This document shows positions 16,821 through 25,741 of a DNA stretch of 64,000 bases, in pieces. Each line of letters opens with the position of its first letter. Within the stretch, counting starts at the first letter, position 1. The notes under the pieces are model-generated. The model searched no databases, was not told the origin of the DNA, and saw only the letters and a program-made list of their open reading frames with translations. The position numbers and the translations under genes are program-made. Source of the stretch: Planctomycetota bacterium (GTDB lineage: Bacteria; Planctomycetota; UBA1135; GCA-002748355); the NCBI GenBank assembly GCA_020638795.1, contig JACKHW010000005.1, positions 478,569 to 542,568 on the forward strand, given 5' to 3'.

Positions 16821-17729
16821 ATGCACGAGCACCTGGCGCCGACCAATGCGCGCTCTCTTCTCGCAATCCTTGGCCTGGCACTCGCCGGCAACCACCTCAC
16901 GGCTCAGGTGGACGCCACACACCCACTCGATGGTGAATGGACCTATCTCGAGGACCGCACCGAGGGTCGCGCCTTGGATCGGCTCGGACCGCCGATGGGC
17001 GCAACGTTCTCGATGCGCGTCGAGAAGGATGCGGTCATCCTGGTTCGCGGCCACGGATCGGGTCATCGCGACGTGCGCGTCGCCAATGACGGATCGATGA
17101 CCGAGATCACCGTGCAAGGGAAGACCTCGCGCTATCGCGGCGGATGGAAGGATGGCGCGTTCGCCTACGAAGTCGACTTCATTCGTGGTCCAGGGCAAGA
17201 ACCGGCAGGATTGGTGCACCGCGAGTTTCTCGTCACGAAGGACGGCTTGATCGTGCGGTCGAAGGTTCGGACGTTCGAATCGGTCGGGCTCTACCGTCAT
17301 GCGGAGGACATCCCGATGCCCGCCCCCACGAAGGCGACGATCAGCGACCTCGCATGGCTCGCAGGAGCTTGGATCCAAACGAAGCAGTCAGGAACGACGA
17401 TCGAAGAACGGTGGAGCCCACCGCGCGGCGGAGCGATGCTCGGCACCTCGCGCACGGTGTCTCGCGACCGAATGTCCGCGTTCGAGTTCTTGCGCATCGT
17501 CGAGCGCGATGCGGGGTTGATCTACGTCGCACAACCCGGCGGCAATCCACCGACCGAGTTCGTTCTCACAGAGCGCACTGACACACGCGCAGTGTTCGAC
17601 AACCCACGTCACTCGTATCCGAAGCGCATCGCCTACGAGCTGTCGGCCGAGGGACGTCTGAGCGCGACGATCGGCTTCCTCAAAGGTGGCACACCGCGGC
17701 GCTTCGAGTTCGAACGCGTTCGCGACTGA
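16821..17729 (+). CDS. Secreted DUF6265-domain protein
   Basis: The start at 16821 opens a signal peptide (ARSLLAILGLALAGNHLTAQ). The 302-residue protein has two beta-barrel-like halves. The first (~22-170) has a lipocalin-like LDGEWTYLEDRTEG opening. The second (~180-302) has ISDLAWLAGAWIQTKQSGTTIEERW and AFEFLRIVERDAGLIYVAQPGG, typical of DUF6265. The function is unknown. Such domains are found in exported proteins of planctomycetes and bacteroidetes. It is convergent with the RND permease gene. Confidence 0.75.
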   Translation: MHEHLAPTNARSLLAILGLALAGNHLTAQVDATHPLDGEWTYLEDRTEGRALDRLGPPMGATFSMRVEKDAVILVRGHGSGHRDVRVANDGSMTEITVQGKTSRYRGGWKDGAFAYEVDFIRGPGQEPAGLVHREFLVTKDGLIVRSKVRTFESVGLYRHAEDIPMPAPTKATISDLAWLAGAWIQTKQSGTTIEERWSPPRGGAMLGTSRTVSRDRMSAFEFLRIVERDAGLIYVAQPGGNPPTEFVLTERTDTRAVFDNPRHSYPKRIAYELSAEGRLSATIGFLKGGTPRRFEFERVRD

Positions 17730-17796
17730 AGTCTTGGGATCGCGGGACTCGACGGCTCGCGAAATACCCAAGCGCGAGCTGTCCGCCGGAGTCGGC

Positions 17797-20700
17797 TCAC
17801 ATCGGCGCCGGTGGTGGCGCGTCGTCTGGTCGATCACGCGGTCTATCCCCCGTCCCGAACTCGAACTGCTCGGAGAACGGCATGTCCGTCTCGTCGCGGA
17901 GGAGCTTCTTGCCATCCGCGATCTTTGCGAACACGTAGTAGAGACCGGGGATGATCAGGACGCCGATCACCGTTCCGAACAACATCCCCCCGACACCGGA
18001 CGTGCCGATGGTCCGGTTGCCGATCGCGCCGGCGCCGGTCGCGACGACGAGTGGAACGAGACCCGCGATGAACGCGAACGACGTCATTTGGATCGGTCGG
18101 AAGCGTGTCTTGCCGCCTTCGACGGCAGCCTCCGCGAGCGAGAGCCCGTCGCGACGCCGTTGCACCGCGAATTCCACGATGAGGATCGCGTTCTTGCCGA
18201 GAAGGCCGACGAGCATGATGAGCCCGAGCTGGGCCCAGACGTCGTTGGCGAGCCCGAACTGCTGCAAGAACAAGAACGTGCCGAAGACCCCGATCGGCAA
18301 CGACAGAATTACGGCCATCGGGATCAGGAAGCTCTCGTACTGCCCGACCAAGATCAGGTACACGAAGGCGACGACGACGAAGAAGATGTAGATCGCAGCG
18401 TTGCCCTGGGACGACTCGTCCCACGAGATCCCTTCCCAACCGAGGCCGTATCCGTTCGGCAGTGTCTGCGCGGCGACGTCCTTGATCGCTTGGATCGCTT
18501 CACCGCTCGAGAACCCCTTGGCCGGCACGCCTTGGATCGCAGCGGACGGGTAGAGGTTGTAGCGAGTGATTTCGTTGAGCCCCTGCTGCTTCTTGATCTG
18601 CATGAACGCGCTGTACGGCACCATCTCGCCGCTCTCGTTCTTGACGAACAGCGTGTCGAGGTCACGCGGCATGCGCCGGAACTCCGGCCAGGACTGCACG
18701 TACACTTTGTAGAACTGGTTGAACAGGATGAACCCCTGTTCGTACGTGCTGCCGATGAGGATGTTGAGGTTCTCGAGCGCCTCGCTGACCGTGACGCCCT
18801 TCTGCATCGCGAGGTCCGTGTTGACGATCAGTTCGTACTGTGGGTAGTCCGAGGCATAGAACGTGAACAGGTCACGGACCTCCTTGCGCTTCCGGAGCGC
18901 TTCCATGAACGCGTTGGTCACCTCGCCGAGCTTCTGATAGTCGGCGACGCTGGACTGCGTCTTGTCGAGCACGCGCACCGAGAAGCCACCGGCGGCACCG
19001 AAACCCGGAATCGCAGGCGGCTCGAAGAACTCGAGTTTGACGTCACTGATGCGAAGCGTCTCTTCTTTGAGGCGCTCGATGATCTGCACCGCGGTCAGGT
19101 CACGCTCGGCCCACGGCTTCAGGTTGATGATGGCAGTCCCGGCGTTCGAACCGCGTCCCTCGGTCAAGACTTCGTAGCCGGCGACGGACGTGACCGAGGC
19201 CACGGCATCGATCGTCTTGGCGATCTTCTGCAACTCCTCCGACTTCGCATTGGTGTATTCGAGCGTCGAACCGGGCGGAGTCTGCAAGACCGCGTAGATG
19301 ATTCCCTGGTCTTCGCCCGGGATGAAACCGCTCGCCATCGACGTGTTGATCGACACCGTTCCGAAGACGATCGCAGCAACCGACGCGAGCGTCAGTATGC
19401 GACGCGAAACGATCAATCGGAGGATCCCGCCGTAGACGTTGGTGATCCCGTCAATGAGGCGACTGAACGCCGGCTGCACGAACGGCACGGCGACGAGCAG
19501 CAAGCCCAGTGGCCCCCACAGCACGTAGGCGAGGTACGTGAGTCCGGCGAGGATCGGTAGACCGAGCAACACGTACGCCAGGATCTTGCGCAAACGACGC
19601 GACCTCCGAACTCGCGGTGTCTCTTCGACGTGCGCACCGTTGCCTTCGAACTCGGAATGCGGCCGCAAGATCATCGCGCACAGCACCGGCGTCAACGTGA
19701 GTGCAACCACGCCGGACAAGATGATCGACGTGGCCATCGTCACGCCGAACTGGCGGTAGAAGACGCCGACCGGTCCCGGTACGAACGTGACAGGAACGAA
19801 CACGGAAGTCATGACCAACGTGATGGCGATGATCGCGCCGCTGATCTCGTGGAGCACTTCGAGAGTCGCGCGGTACGGCGACAGGTGTTTCTCGGCCATC
19901 TTCGCGTGAACAGCCTCGACGACGACGATCGCGTTGTCGACGACGACGCCGATCGCGAGCACGGTGGCGAACAACGTGATCAAGTTGATCGAGAACCCCA
20001 TCAGGTTGAGCACGAAGAACGTGCCAACCAGCGAAACGGGGACCGCCAGCGTCGGGATCAACGTCGAGCGCAGATCGCCGAGGAACATGAACACGACGAG
20101 CGAGACGAGGATGAGCGCTTCGAGCAACGTGTGGAGCACCTTCTCGAGCGATGCGTCGATGAACTTGGAGACGTCGTACGCGATCTCGTAGTCCATCCCT
20201 GGTGGGAACGATGGACGGAGTTCTTCGAGCGTGCGCTTGACCTCCGCAATGACATCCGCAGCGTTGCTTCCGGGTGCTTGCTTGAGCACGACGGAAGCCG
20301 CGGGGTGGCCGTCGACATTGGAGTAGATATCGAAGAACTCCGAGCCGAGTTCGATACCCGAACGCGGCTTGGCACCGACATTGCCGTCGTCCGTTTGCGC
20401 GCCGTCGTGGCTGGAAGTCACCGGCTTCTCATCACTCGGCGGCGGCACACAGAGGTCGCGCAAGCGCAGGATCTCACCTTCGGGTGTCGCCTTGAGCGCG
20501 ATGTTGCCGTACTGCTCGGGCTTGTTGAACCGCCCGATGTACGTCAGCACGTACTCCTTCGACTGCGACGTCATCCCGGTGGCTTGGCCGAGGCGCCCCG
20601 GTGATCCGATGATGCTCTGCTCAGCGAGAGCATCCATCACGTCCTTGACCGAGACGTTGTAGGCCCGCATGCGCTCGGGATTGAGCCAGATGCGCATCGC

Positions 20701-21249
20701 GAAGTTGCGATTGCCGAGGTTCGTCGGAATGCCCATGCCCGGGATGCGCTTGAGCACCGGCATGACATAGACGTTGGAGTAGTTGAACAGGTCCTTCTGA
20801 TCGGTGTTCGGATCGGTGCTGTACAGGTTGAGGTACATCAACATGCTGGGCACGACCTGACTCACGAGGATGCCCTCGCGCACGACCAGCGGCGGCAACC
20901 GACTCAACATGATGTTGACGCGGTTCTGCACGTTGACGACGTTGATGTTCGGATCCGTGCCGGGCTCGAAGAACACGCGGATCGTCGCCTCGCCCGCGCT
21001 CGTGGCGTCGGAGACCATGTAGCGCATGTTCTGGACGCCGTTGATCGACTGCTCCAACGGGATGATGACCGAGTCGATCAACACGTTGGCACTGGCACCC
21101 GGATACGCGATCGACACGTAGACCGTGGGCGGCGCGATATCGGGGAACTGCGCAATCGGCAGAGTCAGGATCCCCAGGCCACCGAGGAACAAGATCAAGA
21201 TCGCGGTCACGAGCGCGAGAGCTGGCCGCGTGAGTACTTTGGTGAACAT
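17797..21249 (-). CDS. RND efflux permease (HAE1 family, AcrB-like)
   Basis: The 1150-residue inner-membrane, proton-driven drug transporter is the third gene of the efflux operon. It has the family's two-fold layout of 12 helices with two large periplasmic loops. It opens with LTRPALALVTAILILFLGG, then IAQFPDIAPPTVYVSIAYPGAS. TM4 has VLAIGVVVDNAIVVVEAV, so the first of AcrB's two aspartates is kept and the second is Asn. TM10 keeps the essential lysine (LVGLLGKNAILIVEF). A ~70-residue insertion with extra hydrophobic helices (around 545-620) sits between the halves and accounts for the greater length (AcrB is 1049). The gene follows the adaptor gene by 45 bp. Confidence 0.93.
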   Translation of the reverse strand: MFTKVLTRPALALVTAILILFLGGLGILTLPIAQFPDIAPPTVYVSIAYPGASANVLIDSVIIPLEQSINGVQNMRYMVSDATSAGEATIRVFFEPGTDPNINVVNVQNRVNIMLSRLPPLVVREGILVSQVVPSMLMYLNLYSTDPNTDQKDLFNYSNVYVMPVLKRIPGMGIPTNLGNRNFAMRIWLNPERMRAYNVSVKDVMDALAEQSIIGSPGRLGQATGMTSQSKEYVLTYIGRFNKPEQYGNIALKATPEGEILRLRDLCVPPPSDEKPVTSSHDGAQTDDGNVGAKPRSGIELGSEFFDIYSNVDGHPAASVVLKQAPGSNAADVIAEVKRTLEELRPSFPPGMDYEIAYDVSKFIDASLEKVLHTLLEALILVSLVVFMFLGDLRSTLIPTLAVPVSLVGTFFVLNLMGFSINLITLFATVLAIGVVVDNAIVVVEAVHAKMAEKHLSPYRATLEVLHEISGAIIAITLVMTSVFVPVTFVPGPVGVFYRQFGVTMATSIILSGVVALTLTPVLCAMILRPHSEFEGNGAHVEETPRVRRSRRLRKILAYVLLGLPILAGLTYLAYVLWGPLGLLLVAVPFVQPAFSRLIDGITNVYGGILRLIVSRRILTLASVAAIVFGTVSINTSMASGFIPGEDQGIIYAVLQTPPGSTLEYTNAKSEELQKIAKTIDAVASVTSVAGYEVLTEGRGSNAGTAIINLKPWAERDLTAVQIIERLKEETLRISDVKLEFFEPPAIPGFGAAGGFSVRVLDKTQSSVADYQKLGEVTNAFMEALRKRKEVRDLFTFYASDYPQYELIVNTDLAMQKGVTVSEALENLNILIGSTYEQGFILFNQFYKVYVQSWPEFRRMPRDLDTLFVKNESGEMVPYSAFMQIKKQQGLNEITRYNLYPSAAIQGVPAKGFSSGEAIQAIKDVAAQTLPNGYGLGWEGISWDESSQGNAAIYIFFVVVAFVYLILVGQYESFLIPMAVILSLPIGVFGTFLFLQQFGLANDVWAQLGLIMLVGLLGKNAILIVEFAVQRRRDGLSLAEAAVEGGKTRFRPIQMTSFAFIAGLVPLVVATGAGAIGNRTIGTSGVGGMLFGTVIGVLIIPGLYYVFAKIADGKKLLRDETDMPFSEQFEFGTGDRPRDRPDDAPPPAPM

Positions 21250-21294
21250 GGCTCTCTGGAATCCGATCAGCCGACGCAGGAAAACGTGAGACCG

Positions 21295-22446
21295 CTACTC
21301 GGCGCGGTGCTTGAGGTTCTTCAGGACCACTTTCGGGTCGCGGAACTCGGACTCGACGCGCTCGCCGTCGCGCACCTGCCGGACTCCGTCGAGCACGATC
21401 TTGTCACCCGGCTCCAATCCGCTCGCGATGACGAAGACATCGTCCATTTCGTGTTCGACGATCACCCAGCGCTGATGAGCCTTCTCGTCTTCACCGATGA
21501 CGAACACGTAACGCTTGTCGAGGATCTCGAAGGTCGATCGCTGCGGAATGATCAGCGCGCCCTTCAACGTCTGGTGCAGCAAGAGTGTGCCCGTCTGTCC
21601 GTGTCGAAGTAGCCCCTTCGGATTGGGGAAGTCCGCGCGGAAGTGGATGTTGCCCGTCTCGTGATTGAACGTGGACTCGACGGTCACGGTCTCGGCTGCG
21701 ACCTGGTCGAACACTTTGCCGTTCGCGAGCTGCAACTCGATCTTCGCGTCAGGCAGCGTCAGGTACTGTCGCCCTTCCGGATGAACCGAAGCCTGCTTGT
21801 CCTGGAACTCGAGGTAGTCCGCTTCGGGCACGTTGAAGTAGACCCACATGACGGTGTTGTCCGAGACGGTCGTCAGGATGTCTCTTTCTTCGCAGAGGCT
21901 GCCCTGTTGTTCGTACTGCCGGTCGACGATGCCGTCGAATGGAGCTCGGATCTCCGTGAACGACAGCTCCGCTGCTGCGAGTTCGACACGCGCCTCGGCC
22001 TTCTGCTTCTCCGCCTTGGCGAACGCGACCTCCTGATCCGAGACCACGCCTTGTTTGAACAACTCTTCGGTGTTGCGCAACTTGATCTCGGCGCTCTGCA
22101 GTTCGGCTTGGTCACCATGGAGACGAGCCTTGTAGACGGCAGGGAGGAGCTTGAAGAGCAGCTCACCCTGCTTCACCGACTGCCCCTCCTTGACCAGCAC
22201 GTCTTCGAGGTAGCCACGCTCCAAGGCCCGCAGCTCGATGTGTCGGCGGGAGTGGATCTGCGAGACGTATTTCCTTGTCAGGATGACATCCTGCTGCAGC
22301 GCACTCGTGGCCACGATCGTGTGCGCCTCCTCGTGACCACCATGCTCTGCGTGACCGGCCGAGCCCTCGGCCGAGGAGTGTTCGCAGGCCGTCGACGCGA
22401 GCAGGATCGACGCGAGGATCGCGATTCGTAGGAACATGGACTTCAT
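21295..22446 (-). CDS. RND periplasmic adaptor (membrane fusion lipoprotein)
   Basis: The 383-residue protein is the middle gene of the efflux operon and would bridge permease and outer-membrane channel. The start at 22446 gives a lipoprotein-type signal (ILASILLASTAC). After a His/Glu-rich linker (HAEHGGHEEAH) come the lipoyl half (RALERGYLEDVLVKEGQSVKQGELLFKL), a coiled-coil hairpin (~110-165; LQSAEIKLRNTEELFKQG ... KAEKQKAEARVELAAAEL), the second lipoyl half (IRAPFDGIVDRQYEQQGSL) and beta-barrel/membrane-proximal domains. The histidine-rich linker could bind metal, but the permease looks drug-type rather than CusA-type. Confidence 0.92.
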   Translation of the reverse strand: MKSMFLRIAILASILLASTACEHSSAEGSAGHAEHGGHEEAHTIVATSALQQDVILTRKYVSQIHSRRHIELRALERGYLEDVLVKEGQSVKQGELLFKLLPAVYKARLHGDQAELQSAEIKLRNTEELFKQGVVSDQEVAFAKAEKQKAEARVELAAAELSFTEIRAPFDGIVDRQYEQQGSLCEERDILTTVSDNTVMWVYFNVPEADYLEFQDKQASVHPEGRQYLTLPDAKIELQLANGKVFDQVAAETVTVESTFNHETGNIHFRADFPNPKGLLRHGQTGTLLLHQTLKGALIIPQRSTFEILDKRYVFVIGEDEKAHQRWVIVEHEMDDVFVIASGLEPGDKIVLDGVRQVRDGERVESEFRDPKVVLKNLKHRAE

Positions 22447-22555
22447 GGCTGCTGTGGTTGGAAGTTGAGGGTGCATGCCGAAAACAGACGTGCACTGAGG
22501 AATGTGAGACAGGCAGGGGGAGTTACGGCGGCTCGAGTCGTGGTCACGCATGGCA

Positions 22556-24118
22556 CTATCCGTCCGCACGCGCGCTCCCTGGGTCCTTCGTGGTCTCGGG
22601 TATCGGCGCTTCGCGCCAACCACCACCGAGGGCTTGGTACAGGTCGACGGTCGCCTGCATTTGTCGCGTCTTCGTCTCGATGAGTTCCATCTGGGACTCG
22701 AGCGCGTCACGCCGCGTCAGGAGCACTTCCATGTAGTCGGCGCGCGCCGAACCGAACAGCTTGTTCGACACGTCGATCGCTGAGCGGAGGGTTTCGACCT
22801 GTCGCGTACTCGTAGCGACCTTGCCACCCAACTTGTCGATCTTCGACACCTGATTAGCGACTTCGGCATACGCCGTGCGGATCGTCTGTTCGAACTGCAG
22901 CACAGCGTTCATCTGCTGCAAGTTGCTCGCGAACCACGCTGCGGTGAGCGCATTGCGATTCCAGAGCGGAAGCGTGATGCCGCCGACGATCGAATACAGA
23001 ACCGAGTCGGGCCAGTACGAGAGCCGCGACAGCTTGTAGGCATCGACACCGACCTCGGCATCGACGCCGAGCGACGGATAGAAGCGCGCCTTCGCCGCGC
23101 TCACGTCGAGCTTCGCGGCCTCGAGTTGGTGCTCCGCGCGACGTAGATCCGGGCGGTTGGCGAGCAGCTGCATCGGCACGCCGGCGGTCGCGACGGGCGC
23201 GGGCATCTGCAGGAAGTCCTTCGAGTTGCGCTCGATGGGCTGAGGAAAGCGACCGATCAGCACGTTCAGCCGATTCTCGGTCTCGACGATGCTCTGACGA
23301 ATGTCGAAGAGGCGTCCTTGATTGTGCAGCACTTCCGCCTCGAAACGTTGCACCGCGAGTTCGGTGACCTGCGCTGCCTGCTTCTGCACGCGCATGATTT
23401 CGAGGGCCTGGTTCTGAATCGCGATGTTGAGCCCGAGCACCTCGAGTTGGTTGTCGAGTGCCATCAACTCGTAGTACGAGCGCGCCATCTCGGCGACGAG
23501 ACGCGTGACCGCGAAGTTGCGCCCTTCGATGCTCGCCAGGTAGCGATACCACGCTGCCTTCGTTGCATTGCGCAACCTGTTCCAGACGTCGATCTCCCAT
23601 GTCGCCTGGAAACCCGCGCGGAAGTCACCGAGATTCTCGGGCACCTTGGTGGCCCCTTCCTCGATCGGATCGTTCTCGTCACTGGCACCTTGACTCGTGT
23701 AACGACCGACCTTCTCGACACCTGCACTGGCACCGGCGGAGATCTTCGGAAGGTATTCGCCCCGCTTCTCCAAGACCTCCGAGTTGGCGATGCCGATCTC
23801 GGTCGCGAGCATCTTCAGCTCTTGGTTGTTCGCGAGCGCTTGCTCGATCAACGAGACGAGCTTCTCGTCCTGGAAGAAGTCACGGACACTCGTGAGTGCG
23901 ACGCTCTTCGCGTTCGCGGCGGCATCGGTACCCGGGAAGGTCGGCGGCGTCGTCAGATCGACGGGACGAGGCGCGAGGGCGCCCAGATAAGGCACGCAAC
24001 CACCGAGCGTCACGCTGAGCGCAGTAGCGATGAGTGCTCGAGAAGCTCGGCTGGGAATCGTGTAGGGCAGCGACTGCGAGTTCGCCGGAAGCGGACGGTG
24101 GAGGAACCAGAGGGACAT
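22556..24118 (-). CDS. RND outer-membrane channel, NodT/OMF family lipoprotein
   Basis: The 520-residue protein is the first gene of the efflux operon. A lipobox (SVTLGGC, near residue 41) predicts an outer-membrane lipoprotein. It then shows the TolC-like repeat pattern: SLIEQALANNQELKMLATEIGIA, WEIDVWNRLRNATKAAWY, RLVAEMARSYYELMALDNQLEVL, and LLANRPDLRRAEHQLEAAKLDVSAAKARFYPSL in the second repeat. The N-terminus is long in front of the lipobox, but no later Met is available. The order OMF-MFP-RND on one strand with short gaps (109 and 45 bp) makes a complete tripartite pump. No local regulator is seen. Confidence 0.9.
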   Translation of the reverse strand: MSLWFLHRPLPANSQSLPYTIPSRASRALIATALSVTLGGCVPYLGALAPRPVDLTTPPTFPGTDAAANAKSVALTSVRDFFQDEKLVSLIEQALANNQELKMLATEIGIANSEVLEKRGEYLPKISAGASAGVEKVGRYTSQGASDENDPIEEGATKVPENLGDFRAGFQATWEIDVWNRLRNATKAAWYRYLASIEGRNFAVTRLVAEMARSYYELMALDNQLEVLGLNIAIQNQALEIMRVQKQAAQVTELAVQRFEAEVLHNQGRLFDIRQSIVETENRLNVLIGRFPQPIERNSKDFLQMPAPVATAGVPMQLLANRPDLRRAEHQLEAAKLDVSAAKARFYPSLGVDAEVGVDAYKLSRLSYWPDSVLYSIVGGITLPLWNRNALTAAWFASNLQQMNAVLQFEQTIRTAYAEVANQVSKIDKLGGKVATSTRQVETLRSAIDVSNKLFGSARADYMEVLLTRRDALESQMELIETKTRQMQATVDLYQALGGGWREAPIPETTKDPGSARADG

Positions 24119-24287
24119 AGATGCGGCGAGAGTGCGTTGCAGAAGACCGACCGGACACCGCGCGGACGCGGGGCTTCCGGTCCCGGAACTCGGTGAGACA
24201 CCGAACCCCGGGTCAAGACGTGAAGGAGACGTCTCGAAGTCGGCGCAGCTCTCCTGCTGCCAGCGGCGCGTCCGCAGACGGCGCGGC

Positions 24288-24757
24288 TCAGGCAGGCTGA
24301 GTGCAGGCGATCGCGAACCGCGTCAGGCGGCGATCCAGAACGGCCTCGAGCAGTCTCGTGACTGCGAGGCTGGCGGCGCTCGCGGCGACGCCCTGCGACG
24401 ATGGATCGCGACGAACACGTCGCGACTCCGCTTCCAGGTCACATGCCGCGCCTCGGGGACGAACCGCGAAGCAGCCCGGAACGAATCGAACAGATCCGGC
24501 TCGGGATCGTCGACGGTCCGTTCGTTGCCCTCCGCGCTGTCGTGGCTCGCGACCTGGACCAGCGACGCTGGTGTCGGGGGCGTCACAGCGACGCGATGAC
24601 GAGCCAACAGCTTGGATCGCGACTCGGCTTCCTCGGCCACGACCGCACAGAGTGCAGCGTTCCACGACCCACTGAGGTCCGGAGTGACACCCGCGCGCGA
24701 TGCGATCAAGAACATGCACAGGAGGCCGATCCGGACCAACACCGCACCCAGCGTCAT
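24288..24757 (-). CDS. Doubtful secreted hypothetical protein, apparently frameshifted
   Basis: From ATG 24757 a frame encodes a hydrophobic export-like segment (GAVLVRIGLLCMFLIAS) and a plausible soluble region. After about residue 120 it runs into an unnatural Arg/Pro/Ser-rich tail that stops at 24323. Another frame over the last ~110 bases reads PSSQGVAASAASLAVTRLLEAVLDRRLTRF with strong G/C third positions, stopping at 24288. One missing base near 24390-24410 would join them. I see no ribosome site and no family, so existence and limits are uncertain. Confidence 0.35.
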
Positions 24758-24985
24758 CGAGGCGCTGGGACCGCGGATGGTCCTGGGTCTGGCTTGGCAC
24801 GCGCGGTTGTGCATGAAGTTCTTGGGCCAGAAGGGTACCGGCCGAAAGCGGGCTGTCAACGAGCAGCGGTTCGTCGTGCTCCCGCTGCGACGCCATTTCC
24901 GTCAAACGCTTGCACGACTCGCGTCGACGAGTGCTCGGGATCCTTCGGCGGCTCCGCGCAATCCGGCTCGAGCTTCTCCCTTCTC

Positions 24986-25741
24986 CTATGCGCCGGGCGC
25001 GACGAAGCGAGCCCGTATCACGAATCGATCGAGCTCCTCGAACGCACTGGGTCGATCCGGGAGGTGACTCTCGTCTCGCGCACGTTCGAGCGTCTGCAGG
25101 AGCCGCGCGAAGGCTCCGGCGTGCGCCTCCACGTCCGTGGCCGTGAGAGATTGCTTCTCCGTCCCGTGCATCTTGGCGTCGACCAAGTCGGCGACTCCAG
25201 GTTGCGGATAGTCGTGGAGTAGCGCGGGCAGCGATGCTCGGACCTCTCCACTGCGCATGAGGTGGATCCCGGTCAGTAGCACGCGATAGACGTACAGCAG
25301 CGTCTTGATGCGCGGTTCGCGCTCGAACATGCGCCATTGGTTCTGCGCGAAGCCGACGTAGTGATGCGCGTGGTGTCGCGTGAGGATGCCAGGGACGTGG
25401 CTGATCAGCTCTTGATGTTCTTCCGTCGTCTTGATGACGAGCGGCGACAGCAGTTGCTCGAGCACGTAGCCATTCCGCTTGAGCAGCAGACGACAGAACT
25501 TCCGGACATCGTGCGAGACCAAATCCAGATCGACTCCGGATTCGAGTCCGAGTCGCTCTTCGGTCTCGTTCGGATCGTGGAGCCCCACGAGATGCTCGAC
25601 CGGTAGCACGTGGCTACCCCGCAAGTCGTAGTCCGAGTCCGGCGACGGGAAGCCGTAGAGATGCGCGCCCGACACGGTCGCGAACAGCAATCGGTGCGGG
25701 AACGCATCGACGATGGTCTGCAGTTCACTCGGCAGTTTCAT
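24986..25741 (-). CDS. RlaP-like nucleotidyltransferase (Pol-beta superfamily), short copy
   Basis: The 251-residue protein has the nucleotidyltransferase core: a GS/G-type motif (FATVSGAHLYGFPSPDSDYDLRG) with paired aspartates for Mg2+, then VDLDLVSHDVRKFCRLLLK giving a third acidic residue, and a helical C-terminal half (YVGFAQNQWRMF ... LLYVYRVLLTGIHLM). This is the RlaP (RNA-ligase-associated Pol-beta) family, whose members are linked to RNA repair by genome context. Its start overlaps the stop of the next upstream gene by 17 bp. The two paralogues are clearly one transcription unit. Confidence 0.8.
   Translation of the reverse strand: MKLPSELQTIVDAFPHRLLFATVSGAHLYGFPSPDSDYDLRGSHVLPVEHLVGLHDPNETEERLGLESGVDLDLVSHDVRKFCRLLLKRNGYVLEQLLSPLVIKTTEEHQELISHVPGILTRHHAHHYVGFAQNQWRMFEREPRIKTLLYVYRVLLTGIHLMRSGEVRASLPALLHDYPQPGVADLVDAKMHGTEKQSLTATDVEAHAGAFARLLQTLERARDESHLPDRPSAFEELDRFVIRARFVAPGA

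Noticed and set aside
17686..19560. 624-codon open frame antisense to the RND permease gene
   Set aside because: It is Arg/Asp/Glu/His-rich with no fold or motif, and its existence follows from the GC-rich codon use of the opposite strand, where a full RND protein is present.
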